From Terriglobia bacterium (lineage in GTDB: Bacteria; Acidobacteriota; Terriglobia; Acidiferrales; UBA7541): a stretch of 40,617 nucleotides of DNA. The notes below the pieces were generated by a model. It worked only from the letters and a program-made list of their open reading frames with translations, ran no database searches and had not been told where the DNA came from. Within the stretch, counting starts at the first letter, position 1. Each line of letters opens with the position of its first letter. The stretch is taken from NCBI GenBank assembly GCA_020073375.1, contig JAIQFG010000067.1:1-40617 (forward strand), given 5' to 3'. The position numbers and the translations under genes were made by a program. This document shows positions 15,597 through 25,467 of the stretch, piece by piece.

Positions 15597-18500
15597 TGAA
15601 TCCTTCCAAGCCATTTATTCTCCGTCCGGTAGCCACGTCGCTGCTGATGTTCGGAATCTTGCTCGCTGGAGCGGTAGCATATCTGCAACTTCCGGTTTCC
15701 GCGCTTCCCCAAGTGGATTATCCAACCATCCAGGTCCTCACGTTTTATCCGGGAGCAAGCCCCACGGTGATGGCGTCTTCGGTTACCACTCCCCTGGAGC
15801 GGCAATTCGGGCAGGTTCCCGGGCTCAACCAGATGACGTCCACCAGTTCGTTTGGGGCGTCGCTCATTACGCTGCAATTTGTTTTGGACTTGAACATTGA
15901 CGTGGCCGAGCAGCAGGTCCAGGCCTCCATCAACGCGGCGACCACGTTTCTGCCGGCTAATCTTCCCAACCCTCCGATCTACAGCAAGACGAATCCGGCC
16001 GATACGCCCGTGCTCACGCTGGCACTGACGTCCGATTCGCTGGCCCTCACCAAACTGGAGGACATGGCCGACACGGTTCTCTCCCAGAAGATTTCGCAAT
16101 TGCCCGGAGTGGGCCTGGTCAGCATTAGCGGCGGACAAAAGCCCGCGGTGCGTATTCAAGCGAACCCGACCGCGCTGGCCTCCTACGGCCTGAGTCTGGA
16201 GGATTTGCGCACGGCGCTGGCTCAGGCAAACGTGAACCAGGCCAAGGGCAATCTGGACGGGCCGCGGCAGGCGTTCACGATCTGGGCGAACGACCAGCTG
16301 CTGACCAGCGACTCGTACAAGCCCATCGTGATCACGTACAAGAATGGCGCGCCCGTCCGGATCATGGACGTGGCCAACGTGGTGGACAGCGCGGAAAACG
16401 TGAAGCTGGCGGCGTGGCAAAACGACCGGCCTGCGGTGATCGTCAACATCCAGCGGCAGCCGGGCGCGAACATCATCAACGTGGTGGACCGCATTCAGAA
16501 TCTTTTGCCGCAACTGAAGGCGTCGCTGCCGAGTTCGGTGCGCGTCGAAATTCTGACCGACCGCACCACCACAATTCGCGCGTCGGTAAAGGACGTACAA
16601 TTCGAGTTAATGCTCACCGTCGCTCTGGTCGTCCTGGTGATTTTCCTGTTCCTGCGGAGCCTGGCGGCAACGGCCATCCCCAGCGTGGCCGTGCCGCTTT
16701 CCCTGGTGGGCACGTTCGGCGTGATGTACTTGCTCGGATACAGCCTTGACAACCTGTCGCTGATGGCGCTGACGATTTCCACCGGGTTCGTGGTGGACGA
16801 CGCCATCGTGATGATCGAAAACATTACGCGGTACATCGAAGAGGGCGAGTCGCCGATGCAGGCGGCCTTGAAAGGCTCCGAGCAGATCGGCTTCACGATT
16901 CTTTCGCTCACCGTTTCGCTGATTGCCGTGCTGATCCCGCTGCTGTTCATGCAGGACGTGGTGGGCCGCCTGTTCCGCGAATTCGCGGTCACGCTGAGCG
17001 TGACGATTCTGGTGTCGGCCGTGGTGTCGCTGACGCTGACGCCGATGATGTGCTCAAAGATTTTGCGGCACCAGAAGGACGCGGACAAGAGCTGGTTCTA
17101 CAAGGTTTCCGAGAATACGCTCAACTGGATCATCGACCGTTACGCGGTGATCCTGCGGTTTGTGCTGAAACACCAGCCGGCCACGCTGGTGGTGACCGTT
17201 GGCACGCTGGCGCTCACTATTTTCCTGTTCCTGGTTATTCCCAAGGGCTTTTTCCCGGTGCAGGATACCGGCGTGATCCTCGGAGTATCCGAAGCTCCGG
17301 CCACGCTTTCGTTCGCCGCGCTCTCCGAGCGCCAGCAGGCCCTGGCGAAAGCGGTTTTGAAGGATCCCGACGTCGTCAGCCTGTCGTCGTTCATCGGTAT
17401 CGACGGCGCCAACATGCTGCCGAACAGCGGGCGCATCCAGATTAATTTGAAGCCCCGCGAGGCACGAAAAGACGACGCGGCGGCCATCATTCGCCGCCTG
17501 CAAACGGAAATCGCCGACGTGAAGGGAATCAATCTCTACATGCAGCCGGTGCAGGACTTGACCGTGGAAGACCGCATCAGCCGCACGCAGTATCAATACA
17601 CGATGGAGGACGCGGACGGGGCGGAACTTGGCGTGTGGGCGCCGAGGCTGCTGGATAAATTGCGGAACCTTTCGCAGTTGACCGACGTGGCCAGCGACCA
17701 GCAGGAGCGCGGCATGCAGGCCACGCTCACCATCGATCGCGACACTGCGTCGCGGCTCGGGATTCTGCCGCAAACCATCGACGATACGCTCTACGACGCC
17801 TTCGGCCAGCGCCAGGTGTCCACCATTTTCACGCAGCTCAACCAGTACCACGTGATTCTCGAAGCCGATCCGGCGTTCCAGCAGAATCCCGACGCCCTGA
17901 AGCAGATTTACGTGCATTCCACCAACGGAACGCAAGTCCCGCTGAGCGCCTTCACGCAATATTCCTCGGAGCTGACTCCGATCGCCGTAAACCACCAGGG
18001 GCAATTCCCGGTCGTCACGCTATCGTTCAACCTGGCGCAGGGTGTTTCACTCGGGCAAGCCGTCGACGCGATCAAAGCGTCGCAGCAGGATATCGGATTG
18101 CCCGCCAGCGTCCACGCGGGTTTCCAGGGCACGGCGCAGGCCTTCCAGGCGTCGCTGGCCAATGAGCCGATTCTCGTTCTTGCCGCCCTGGTGACCGTTT
18201 ACATCGTGCTGGGCGTGCTTTATGAAAGCTACATTCACCCCATCACGATCCTCTCGACGCTGCCCTCGGCCGGCGTGGGCGCACTGCTGGCCCTGCTGAT
18301 CACGCGCGTCGATTTCAGCGTCATTGCGCTTATAGGCATCATCCTGCTCATCGGTATCGTGCAGAAAAACGCGATCATGATGATCGACTTTGCGCTGGAA
18401 GCCGAGCGCAAGGAAGGCAAGCCTCCGCTCGAAGCGATCTACCAGGCCTGTCTGTTGCGCTTCCGGCCCATTTTAATGACCACGATGGCGGCCATGCTCG

Positions 18501-18706
18501 GCGGACTGCCGCTGGCCCTGGGAGGCGGTACCGGAACGGAATTGCGCGAGCCGCTGGGCATCGCCATCGTCGGCGGATTGATTTTCAGCCAGGCCCTCAC
18601 CCTGTTTACCACTCCCGTCGTTTACCTGGCCTTTGACCGGCTGGCGAAACGAATCGGACACGGAGCCGTCGAAAGTATTACACCAGCCGATGCTCACGCG
18701 GACTAG
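15596..18706 (+). CDS. mdtB: RND multidrug efflux pump, MdtB/MuxB-like
   Basis: 1036 residues, the normal RND length. The N-terminal [18 protein letters not shown] is the MdtB-type opening. It has the twelve-segment duplicated layout with two large periplasmic domains. TM4 carries the proton-relay pair Asp401-Asp402 in [15 protein letters not shown], and FFPVQDTG marks the start of the second half. The family's hydrophobic GTELREPLG motif near the C-terminus is present. In E. coli MdtB and MdtC make a heterotrimer; here the expected MdtC gene follows 6 bp later but is only a remnant, so this pump would have to work as a homotrimer or not at all. Inner membrane; probable drugs, bile-salt-like or metal-chelator substrates by family. 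Confidence 0.94.
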   Translation: MNPSKPFILRPVATSLLMFGILLAGAVAYLQLPVSALPQVDYPTIQVLTFYPGASPTVMASSVTTPLERQFGQVPGLNQMTSTSSFGASLITLQFVLDLNIDVAEQQVQASINAATTFLPANLPNPPIYSKTNPADTPVLTLALTSDSLALTKLEDMADTVLSQKISQLPGVGLVSISGGQKPAVRIQANPTALASYGLSLEDLRTALAQANVNQAKGNLDGPRQAFTIWANDQLLTSDSYKPIVITYKNGAPVRIMDVANVVDSAENVKLAAWQNDRPAVIVNIQRQPGANIINVVDRIQNLLPQLKASLPSSVRVEILTDRTTTIRASVKDVQFELMLTVALVVLVIFLFLRSLAATAIPSVAVPLSLVGTFGVMYLLGYSLDNLSLMALTISTGFVVDDAIVMIENITRYIEEGESPMQAALKGSEQIGFTILSLTVSLIAVLIPLLFMQDVVGRLFREFAVTLSVTILVSAVVSLTLTPMMCSKILRHQKDADKSWFYKVSENTLNWIIDRYAVILRFVLKHQPATLVVTVGTLALTIFLFLVIPKGFFPVQDTGVILGVSEAPATLSFAALSERQQALAKAVLKDPDVVSLSSFIGIDGANMLPNSGRIQINLKPREARKDDAAAIIRRLQTEIADVKGINLYMQPVQDLTVEDRISRTQYQYTMEDADGAELGVWAPRLLDKLRNLSQLTDVASDQQERGMQATLTIDRDTASRLGILPQTIDDTLYDAFGQRQVSTIFTQLNQYHVILEADPAFQQNPDALKQIYVHSTNGTQVPLSAFTQYSSELTPIAVNHQGQFPVVTLSFNLAQGVSLGQAVDAIKASQQDIGLPASVHAGFQGTAQAFQASLANEPILVLAALVTVYIVLGVLYESYIHPITILSTLPSAGVGALLALLITRVDFSVIALIGIILLIGIVQKNAIMMIDFALEAERKEGKPPLEAIYQACLLRFRPILMTTMAAMLGGLPLALGGGTGTELREPLGIAIVGGLIFSQALTLFTTPVVYLAFDRLAKRIGHGAVESITPADAHAD

Positions 18707-18712
18707 CAACAC

Positions 18713-19231
18713 ATGCATATCTCTCGGCCCTTTATTGAACGTCCTGTTGCCACGGCTCTATTGAGTGTTGCCATTCTTCTGGCCGGTGGCGCGGCATATT
18801 TTTTTCTGCCCGTGGCGCCCCTGCCGCAAGTGGATTTCCCCACCATGCAGGTGCGCGCGAATCTGCCCGGCGCCAGTCCGGAAACGATGGCCTCAACCGT
18901 GGCGACACCCCTGGAGCGCTCCTTCGGACGCATTGCCGGCGTCACGGAAATGACGTCCACCAGCCAGCTCGGCTCAACCAACATCACATTGCAACTCGAT
19001 CTGGACCGCGACATTGACGCTGCTTCGCGCGACGTGCAGGCGGCCATCAACGCCGCGGCCGGGCAGCTGCCCACGAGCCTGCCGAGCCTGCTGAAATCCC
19101 ACCGGGACATGAAGCACGGGCGGGCGTTCCTGTGGGGCGAGCGGATCTTTACGTCGCTGCACCGGGGCTATGCGGGAGGCTTGCTGGAGTGGCTGTGCTA
19201 CTCCGACCGCAAACCGATTTGGCACGGATAA
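18713..19231 (+). pseudogene. MdtC-like RND pump remnant, two segments lost
   Basis: Residues 1-126 are a normal second RND pump start ([39 protein letters not shown]). After LPTSLPS the reading frame continues as [20 protein letters not shown] and [17 protein letters not shown] align this with the MdtB region [17 protein letters not shown]...[11 protein letters not shown] at residues 488-530. So roughly 360 codons are missing in the middle. The frame then ends at a TAA, and the remaining 500 or so codons are gone as well. The M1 peptidase gene begins, convergently, 6 bp later. The product lacks all of TM2-TM6 and the second half, so it cannot pump. The alternative is a mis-assembly. Confidence 0.82.
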
Positions 19232-19237
19232 TTGTGT

Positions 19238-21736
19238 TCACTCGGCGGGGTCCGAAGCCGACGCTGCCGAAGAAGCCGGCGTCACACACAACAGCGTCAT
19301 TTGCGGATCGATCATCAGTTTTTTCGGTGCGACATCCGACGCGAATTGGAAGGAAGTTTCCTCGCCCGATGTGACCACGCTTCCCAGTAACACGGGCTTT
19401 CCGGTTTGCCCCTGGCCGTAGATCGGCACGCGCAAAACGAAATCTTCCGGCACGTTGTTCTGGATCAGTTTTCCGCGCACGCGGAAACCCTTCGCCGCCG
19501 GCTTCACCGAATATTCCACTTCATACTCGGGCACTCCGGTCGATCGCACGTACTGATCGAAAAACCAATCCATGGAATGCCCGCCTTCGACGGCCATGGC
19601 CGGGGTCATCACGCGTTCCACCGCTTTTTGAAATTCTTCCGTGGTCAGCGCGCGGTAACGGTTGGATTCCAGCAGTCCGTGCAGCAAGCCGATGAACCGC
19701 TCATCCGGCTTTTTCGACGCCCGGTCCTGCATCATCATGCGGAGCATGTGAAACACCCAGGTACCCTTGCCGTAGACCACTTTCCGGTAGGCGTCCGGGT
19801 CGCGCGAGGAATTCAAGCGGTAGCCGTGCACCAGCGGCCCCGCATCGTCCGGAGTATTTTTCTGGCCTGCGGGAGGCACAGTCAGCGTCTTGCGGTAGGA
19901 ATCGAGCCAGTGCTCGAGCAGGTGCGAGCCAGGCTTGTCCGCGTCCGCGCCCAGCAGAGCGATGTAATTCGCGAGCCCTTCGGTCAGCCACTGGTCGCGG
20001 TAATTGTCCCACCCCACCACGTTGCCCCACCACTGATGAGCCACTTCGTGGTACGGCACAATAGCGTTCAGGCTCTCCTGAGAAGTGTCGCTTATTCCCG
20101 CGCGCTGCTGGTCCATGGCCGGCAAAAAGGAAAGAGAAGGGAGGTAGAGAAGTCCGGGAAATCCCTGGCCCATTTCGCCGGGCACCTGGGAAACCTCCAA
20201 CTGACGGTACGGAAGCGGACCCATCCATTGCTGCTCGAAGCCGATGGCGTCGGCGATTTCCTGGCCAACCTCTTTCAGGGCCGCGGCGACCGGAGTAGGC
20301 GAGGCTTCCGTAAAAATCACCGGAACGCGCATGTGGCGGCCCGGCCGGATCACTCTGGCAACGTCCGGCCCGGCGATCGACTGCGATTGCAGGCGGCTCA
20401 GGATGGCGTCCTGCAGCGCCGCGCCGGCGGCCACTTCGATTTTGATCCCGTCCGCGGTCTGCATGTTTTCAAATTTGTACAGGCCGAGATTGAATCCGGC
20501 GATCGAGGTTTGCTGCGGCGTGCGCCAGCGGCCCACGCGCATTTCGCCTTCGTCGTGCTCCTCGACTTTTTCCCCGGTGGCCACCAGTTGAAGCTTTCGC
20601 GGCCAGCGGAACGTCGTGTCGTAGGTGGCGAACTGTCCCATGCCGCCGAAGTGCGGATACCAGCTGCCGCGGTCGCCCACGAAATAAATTCCGTTTCCCG
20701 CGTCGCTGATTACGCTGCCGCGGTAGGCGATGCGCAGGTGGTAAGCTTCGCCCGCAGTCGCCGGCGCGGGGAGAAACACCAGCAACAGATCGTTTCCGCG
20801 CTCGGCCAGGTCGCTTTTCTGGACAGCTTCGTTCTGGAAATATTCGAGAGCGCGGCCGGCGCCATCCTTCACGGATTGCACGGTCAGGTAGCGCGAAAGC
20901 TCCAGCATAATCCCGCGCTCTCCGCCGCGCTGGGCGCGCAGCTCGATCGATGCTTCGCCGTCAACGGCGCGGTCCGCGGCGATCGTCGTGCTGATAGTGT
21001 AGGAAACCGGAGAGAAGGCGGGTAGCGCGGGCGCGTCGCCTCCTTGGTAGGAAGCCCAAACGTCGTAGTACCGATTCCCCTGGGCCCACCGCTCCTGTCC
21101 CAGCATCACGTTGTCGGTTCTGCGCGCGTCGACCAAAATATCGAACGCGCCCCATTGTTCATCGATGATTTCCGCGTAGAAATACGGCGAGGGTGTCTGC
21201 GCTACCCAGTCCATCAGCAGTCTCGAGGACTGTTCGGGATTCAGGTTCGCGAGCGCCTTGTTCCAATTTTCGGCAAACACGGCGTCCGCCTTGAGCGCCG
21301 CGCTTTTGCGCCGCAACTGGTCGAGCAGGTCCTCCGCTGCGCCGTCGTCAAAGCGCATGTACATGCCGGAAAAATCGTGCTGCAGCAGCGGCACGCCCAG
21401 AAAATGCGCTAGCGATTTTTTTTCCGCGGGATCGCGCAGGTTCGCGCTCACGTGGCCGCGGCCGGAGAACACAGCGCCGGTCACGCGCCCGTCATATGCC
21501 TGGAGAAACGCGATCGTGCCCTCCGAAAACGTCAGGCTCACCGCGTCGCGGCGCAGGCGAAGATCACCGACAGGGTAAATCTGCGCGGGGTCCACGCGCA
21601 GGGCGTTCAACGCCTGGTAGATCTCATGCGGGTTGCCGCCGGGCGGCTGGTCTTGCGGGCGCGGCCCGGCGTGCGCGGCAAGGCTTGCCGCGACACCCAG
21701 CAGCGCGGCCAGCATGGTGCGGGACGCGATTTGCAT
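19238..21736 (-). CDS. M1 family zinc aminopeptidase, secreted
   Basis: About 832 residues from the ATG at 21736, chosen because it opens a signal peptide (MLAALLGVAASLAAHAGP); the frame runs 34 codons further but overlaps the divergent gene. Gluzincin site: HEVAHQWWGN with His563, Glu564, His567, and Glu586 in TEGLANY, the HEXXH-x18-E spacing of M1. The normal GAMEN substrate motif is not clear; the matching region reads MGQGFPGLLYLPSLSFLP, a divergent version. The N-terminal 250 residues form a domain unlike classical aminopeptidase N and mention nothing recognisable. Ends with a C-terminal beta domain. Periplasmic peptide trimming is likely. Divergent from the TPR peptidase with 81 bp between starts. 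Confidence 0.88.
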   Translation of the reverse strand: MQIASRTMLAALLGVAASLAAHAGPRPQDQPPGGNPHEIYQALNALRVDPAQIYPVGDLRLRRDAVSLTFSEGTIAFLQAYDGRVTGAVFSGRGHVSANLRDPAEKKSLAHFLGVPLLQHDFSGMYMRFDDGAAEDLLDQLRRKSAALKADAVFAENWNKALANLNPEQSSRLLMDWVAQTPSPYFYAEIIDEQWGAFDILVDARRTDNVMLGQERWAQGNRYYDVWASYQGGDAPALPAFSPVSYTISTTIAADRAVDGEASIELRAQRGGERGIMLELSRYLTVQSVKDGAGRALEYFQNEAVQKSDLAERGNDLLLVFLPAPATAGEAYHLRIAYRGSVISDAGNGIYFVGDRGSWYPHFGGMGQFATYDTTFRWPRKLQLVATGEKVEEHDEGEMRVGRWRTPQQTSIAGFNLGLYKFENMQTADGIKIEVAAGAALQDAILSRLQSQSIAGPDVARVIRPGRHMRVPVIFTEASPTPVAAALKEVGQEIADAIGFEQQWMGPLPYRQLEVSQVPGEMGQGFPGLLYLPSLSFLPAMDQQRAGISDTSQESLNAIVPYHEVAHQWWGNVVGWDNYRDQWLTEGLANYIALLGADADKPGSHLLEHWLDSYRKTLTVPPAGQKNTPDDAGPLVHGYRLNSSRDPDAYRKVVYGKGTWVFHMLRMMMQDRASKKPDERFIGLLHGLLESNRYRALTTEEFQKAVERVMTPAMAVEGGHSMDWFFDQYVRSTGVPEYEVEYSVKPAAKGFRVRGKLIQNNVPEDFVLRVPIYGQGQTGKPVLLGSVVTSGEETSFQFASDVAPKKLMIDPQMTLLCVTPASSAASASDPAE

Positions 21737-21817
21737 GATGGTCCGACTGTAGCAAGATTGGGCATCACCCAGCAAGGTGCGGCGGGAGCCGCCGCTTCCC
21801 CTTGCTAAAATGGAGTC

Positions 21818-23278
21818 ATGCAGTCTTCCGCGGCGCATTCCCTTCGGTGCCTGGCAGTTCTATGCTTTGCCGGCCTGCTTTCCGGCATTGTGTCCGCTGA
21901 CACCATTTACCTGAAAAATGGCAGGAAAATCGCGGCCACGCACGTGACGATGGAAAACGGCCAGGTCACGTACGAAACTTCCGCGGGCTTTCTCAGCTTG
22001 CCTGTTTCGATTGTGGACCACGTGGTGCGGGAGGCCGCGCCGCTGGATTCGACCGCCGGAACCGCCGCTGACCGCGCCGCGAACCTGCCCATCGCGCCGC
22101 CCAGCGCCGAGCTCGCGCCGTCCGCGGACCCTGCCGCCGGCTCCGCCGTGCGTGACGGCTCGCTTGACCTGAACCTGCTCTCGAAGCTGGAATCCGAGGC
22201 CAACGCAAATCCGACACCCACGTCCATTCAGCGCGTGATTGCCGCTGAAAGCGCCGCCGCGCAATTCGAGATCAGCGTCGGCGACTTCAAGCAGGCGGCC
22301 GCGCATTACGACGTCGGCCTGCGCTTCAATCCCGATAGCGTTCCCTTGCTTCTCGAAACCGCGTACCTACACTTGCGCCGCAGCGAATATTCCGCGGCGC
22401 TGAACCTGCTTGACCGCGCACGCCGCATCGAACCGGATTCTCCCGATGCCGCCAAGCTTTCCGGCTGGGCGTACTACGGACTCAACCGCGTCGCCGACGC
22501 CGTCAACGAGTGGAAGCGCGCGCAGTCGCTCAAGCCCGACCCGGAAGTACAGCACGCCCTGGAGAAAGCCGAGCGCGACGCGGAGGAGGAAGCTGGCTAC
22601 CGCGAGGGCGAAACCACGCACTTCCGCCTGCGCTACAACGGCGAAGCCGCCCCGGACCTGGCGCGCGACGTCCTGCAAACCCTGGAAAAAGAATTCGACG
22701 AAATCTCTTCCACGTTGAATTACGTTCCACCCGAGCAGATCGGCGTGGTCCTCTACACCAACCAGACCTTCACGGACATCACGCGCGCCCCCAGCTGGTC
22801 CGGCGCGCTCAATGACGGCCGCATCCGCGTCCCGGTCGAGGGACTCAGTTCGATGACCGCCGAACTGGCGCGCGTGCTGAAGCACGAACTGACGCACAGC
22901 TTCGTAGGGCAGAAAACGAACGGGCATTGCCCCGTGTGGCTGCAGGAAGGCCTGGCGCAATATATGGAGGGGAAGCGCAGCCGCACCAACGCCGGCGCGC
23001 TGATTTCAGCCTACGAGAATCACATGGATTTTTCCCTGGGTTCGTACGAAACGTCGTGGCTGAATCTGCCCCGGGACATCGCGGGCAACGCTTACGCCTG
23101 GTCGCTCGCCACGGTCGAAGCCATGCTGACGGCCGGCACGATGGACGACATGAGCCGGATCCTCGACCGCCTCTCCGCCGGATCGACGGCCGAGGACGCC
23201 ATCCACGCCACGCTTCACGATTCCTACGCGGACTTGAACCAGTTCACCGTGAACTATTTGCGGAAGGCGTATTACTAG
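21818..23278 (+). CDS. TPR-containing gluzincin metallopeptidase (MA-type), secreted
   Basis: 486 residues with a signal peptide (LRCLAVLCFAGLLSGIVSA). A small domain follows (DTIYLKNGRKI.ATHVTMENG...), the beta unit often found on acidobacterial TPR proteins. Then come an Ala/Pro linker, three or so TPR-like helical pairs (about 130-250), and a peptidase domain with HELTHSFVG (His356, Glu357, His360) and the third ligand Glu377 in PVWLQEGLAQYMEG. This is the Peptidase_MA arrangement. Periplasmic; its target is unknown. Divergently paired with another HEXXH enzyme, so the two might share a regulatory region and a job in protein turnover, but that is inference. Confidence 0.85.
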   Translation: MQSSAAHSLRCLAVLCFAGLLSGIVSADTIYLKNGRKIAATHVTMENGQVTYETSAGFLSLPVSIVDHVVREAAPLDSTAGTAADRAANLPIAPPSAELAPSADPAAGSAVRDGSLDLNLLSKLESEANANPTPTSIQRVIAAESAAAQFEISVGDFKQAAAHYDVGLRFNPDSVPLLLETAYLHLRRSEYSAALNLLDRARRIEPDSPDAAKLSGWAYYGLNRVADAVNEWKRAQSLKPDPEVQHALEKAERDAEEEAGYREGETTHFRLRYNGEAAPDLARDVLQTLEKEFDEISSTLNYVPPEQIGVVLYTNQTFTDITRAPSWSGALNDGRIRVPVEGLSSMTAELARVLKHELTHSFVGQKTNGHCPVWLQEGLAQYMEGKRSRTNAGALISAYENHMDFSLGSYETSWLNLPRDIAGNAYAWSLATVEAMLTAGTMDDMSRILDRLSAGSTAEDAIHATLHDSYADLNQFTVNYLRKAYY

Positions 23279-23304
23279 AAGTCGGGCCGTTTTGTCTCTC
23301 TCTT

Positions 23305-23420
23305 GTTTTTCTCTGCGCCCTCTGTGTTCTCTGTGTTAAAGCCCTTGGGTTAGACGTCGTAATGCAAAATCTTTAACACAGAGGCCACTGAGAAAGTCGA
23401 CAGAGGCCACAGAGAAAATC
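23305..23420. repeat. CACAGAG inverted repeat, copy C
   Basis: Left arm TTTTTCTCTGCGCCCTCTGT then GTTCTCTGTGTTAAAG (23305-23341). Right arm TTTAACACAGAGGCCACTGAG (23372-23392) with a second CAGAGGCCACAGAG block to 23420. The most complete of the three copies; the two arms pair through TTAAAG...CTTTAA. It fills the gap after the metallopeptidase gene. Confidence 0.8.
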
Positions 23421-23452
23421 GAAGCAGCCAGATGGTTTCTTGGGGAGATCCC

Positions 23453-23827
23453 GTGGCAAAGAACGATGCGCGCACAGAGCTTCTCTTCTCCTACGGCACC
23501 CTGCAGCTTGAGGCTGTGCAAATCGCAACGTTGGGCCGACGTTTGGCGGGGAAGAACGACGCCCTGCAAGGATTCGAGCTCGTCGATCTGAAGATTGAGG
23601 ACGCCGTCGTAGTTGCTCTCAGCGGGAAGGCGGTCCACACCATGGCCAAATTCACGGGGCGTGCCTCGGACGTCATCTCCGGTACGGTATTTGCCGTCAC
23701 GCCGGAGGAAATCCGGAATGCCGACAAGTACGAAGTGCCCGCAGTGAAGCGACTGGCAGTGGATCTGAAATCGGGAGCGCGCGCGTGGGTTTACGTGGAT
23801 GCCCGGTACTCGCCATCGCAATTGTAA
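23453..23827 (+). CDS. gamma-glutamylcyclotransferase-like (GGCT/AIG2) protein
   Basis: 124 residues from GTG at 23453. GGGGAG lies 5-6 nt before this GTG, while the in-frame ATG at 23432 has no ribosome site. The N-terminal LLFSYGTLQLEAVQ is the family's YGxL substrate-binding turn. The fold pattern after it fits the small GGCT barrel: GRRLAGKNDALQGFELVDLK, then VISGTVFAVTPEEI, then a closing strand AWVYVDARY. Family members release 5-oxoproline from gamma-glutamyl amines or act on related amides. The acid residue is likely among the Glu in VTPEEI, but I cannot fix it. Cytoplasmic, monocistronic. Confidence 0.8.
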   Translation: MAKNDARTELLFSYGTLQLEAVQIATLGRRLAGKNDALQGFELVDLKIEDAVVVALSGKAVHTMAKFTGRASDVISGTVFAVTPEEIRNADKYEVPAVKRLAVDLKSGARAWVYVDARYSPSQL

Positions 23828-23946
23828 TGTGGCCGGGCTGCCTTCCCAGTATACGGACTCCGAGCAGCGAAATCTTCTCCGGGCCAGCCGCGCAATCCGT
23901 TACAATTTCTCTTATGATGCCGCTGGATTCGATGTAGCCTTTCCGC

Positions 23947-24132
23947 ATGCCCTCTGAAAAAATCTGCCTCAAGGCCGTATTGACAAACCGGGATGGCAGG
24001 AGCGTATGGAGCGGGGAGTATGCCTGCTCCATCTGCGGCCTGCGATTCCGCCCAGATCCAAGCGATAAAGCAAAGCTTTCCGCTGATTTTTCAATTCACA
24101 TGGAACAGCACGAAGCTCCCGAAGAAAAATAA
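23947..24132 (+). CDS. 61-aa C2H2-like small zinc-finger protein
   Basis: 61 residues: MPSEKICLKAVLTNRDGRS, then EYACSICGLRFRPDPSDKAK, ending SIHMEQHEAPEEK. Cys-x2-Cys and His-x3-His flank a basic middle, the order of a C2H2 finger, though the intervening loop (about 20 residues) is longer than in classical ones. No good ribosome site. It is kept because the metal ligands are well placed and composition is protein-like. Function unknown. Confidence 0.55.
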   Translation: MPSEKICLKAVLTNRDGRSVWSGEYACSICGLRFRPDPSDKAKLSADFSIHMEQHEAPEEK

Positions 24133-24188
24133 GCGGACAGTCTCGGAATTGCTTGCCATCTCACGGTTTTCGTAGCCACCCGCTGCTG

Positions 24189-24581
24189 CTAATTCACGGT
24201 CGTGTACGGTTCGGACAGCGTGAAGGGCGCAATCTCGATATCAAATTCCTCGTCGTTCTGATTCACCATCTGGTAGGTGCCATGCATCGCGCCAAACGGT
24301 GTCGTGAGGGGGCAACCCGAGGTGTACTCAAAGCTCTGGCCCGGCGCGAGGACCGGCTGTTTGCCGATGACGCCCGGTCCTTCGACCTCTTCCACTTTTC
24401 CCATTCCGTCGGTGATGATCCAGTGGCGCGTCTTGAGTTGCACGGTGTCGCGGCCTTCGTTCGTGATGGTGACGGTGTAAAGAAAAAACCACTGGCTGTT
24501 TTGCGGGCTGGACCGGCTGGGGTCGTATTGCGATTCGACGTGCACCCGGATGTTTCTGGTCGTGGCTTCGGAGGAGAACAT
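24189..24581 (-). CDS. apaG: ApaG protein (DUF525)
   Basis: 130 residues from ATG at 24581; a longer frame starts at 24617 but the usual length is about 125. Contains the ApaG signature: ITNEGRDTVQLKTRHWIITD, GPGVIGKQPVLAPGQSFEYTSG and FGAMHGTYQMV. A single fibronectin-like beta sandwich, often next to ksgA/apaH in proteobacteria but not here. ApaG has been tied to Co/Mg efflux and possibly pyrophosphate binding; the molecular activity is unsettled. Cytoplasmic. Upstream, nothing on its strand for 200 bp. Confidence 0.93.
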   Translation of the reverse strand: MFSSEATTRNIRVHVESQYDPSRSSPQNSQWFFLYTVTITNEGRDTVQLKTRHWIITDGMGKVEEVEGPGVIGKQPVLAPGQSFEYTSGCPLTTPFGAMHGTYQMVNQNDEEFDIEIAPFTLSEPYTTVN

Positions 24582-24667
24582 GGTTTTGGCCGCCCTATGA
24601 TACCGCACTCTGGACAATACTTGCTGCGCAGCTATCGGCTTTGCACATTTTAATTTTGAGAGCAGCC

Positions 24668-24791
24668 GGAGGTCCGAGCTTCAGCTCGGACACGTACTCG
24701 TTGTTGAACCGTGGGCTTCAGCTCGTGAAGCTTCAGGGGTAAAACCCCAGGCCTCGCGAAGTTTTTCGTCGAGGCTGAAGCCACGACCTCC
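24668..24791. repeat. composite inverted repeat, GGAGGTC/GACCTCC ends, GTGG-foot hairpins
   Basis: Outer ends GGAGGTC (24668-24674) and GACCTCC (24785-24791). Inside are a perfect hairpin GTCCGAGC-TTCA-GCTCGGAC (24673-24692), a CTTCAGGGGT/AAAACCCC hairpin and, at each side of the core, GTGG..GCTTCAGC facing GCTGAAGCCAC. GTGG is the other tetranucleotide known at REP feet. Its right end stops 1 bp from the stop codon of the minus-strand lipoprotein gene, so may act as a 3' element. Confidence 0.7.
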
Positions 24792-24792
24792 G

Positions 24793-25467
24793 TTAATTCG
24801 CTTCCACCGCCGCATTCTTGATGGCGTGATCGACCGCGTCCTTCGCGGCCACCTCATTCCGGCTGTGGTCGGTGATGCTGTCGTACAGAAGCTGCGTCGG
24901 CTCCGTGTTCAATTCCTTGTTGTATTCCTCGGTGATCTCGGCGCCCATTTGCTGCAGGGCCTTGCTGGACTCGGCATGAAGATCGGCGCCGCTGATAGCC
25001 ACTTGCCTTCCGATGTAGGCCGCGGCGATGCGCTCGGCGGTTTTGTCCGCGGACTGGTAATAAAATTCCGAGATCTGGCGGTGGCCGTCCTCGTGCTCGA
25101 TCACGTGCTGGCTTGCGTCGGCGGGCACCCATACGGTGACGATCAGATCCAGCGTGACTTTCACGCCCGTGATGGTGAGCGTCGCGTGCGTGGCGTTGGT
25201 CTGGAAAGACCGCCCGCTGACGCTGGCGTTGGATTGGAAATCGGCGTCGCACTGAGCGACTTCTCCGGACGGCAGCGGCGGCATGTCGGCGGGCGGATTC
25301 GCGGGATCGAACGCGCGGCTTGAATAAGTCACCGGTTGTTTCAGGATGACCGGCGTGGCCGTTTCCTGATTCTGCCGGGACGAGTGTTGCCCAGGCATCT
25401 TGCACCCGGAGCACAACAAAACTCCCAGCGCCGCGCAAAGAAAGATGGATTGGCGAAAGCGCAACAC
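24793..25467 (-). CDS. lipoprotein with HEXXH site, DUF922-like putative metalloprotease
   Basis: 224 residues from a GTG at 25467 that has GGGAGGCGGAGG upstream; the frame begins earlier at a TTG. Lipoprotein signal with LLCSGC lipobox (Cys22). A proline-rich linker follows. The body has a QTNATHATLTITGVKVTLDL beta segment then HVIEHEDGHRQISEFYYQSAD, where His125, Glu126 and His129 form an HEXXH. The C-terminal helical part has LYDSITDHSRNEV, resembling the YDxxTxHG block of DUF922 zinc proteases. That family is only predicted to be proteolytic. Outer-membrane or periplasmic lipoprotein. Monocistronic; the composite repeat follows its stop. Confidence 0.72.
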   Translation of the reverse strand: MLRFRQSIFLCAALGVLLCSGCKMPGQHSSRQNQETATPVILKQPVTYSSRAFDPANPPADMPPLPSGEVAQCDADFQSNASVSGRSFQTNATHATLTITGVKVTLDLIVTVWVPADASQHVIEHEDGHRQISEFYYQSADKTAERIAAAYIGRQVAISGADLHAESSKALQQMGAEITEEYNKELNTEPTQLLYDSITDHSRNEVAAKDAVDHAIKNAAVEAN

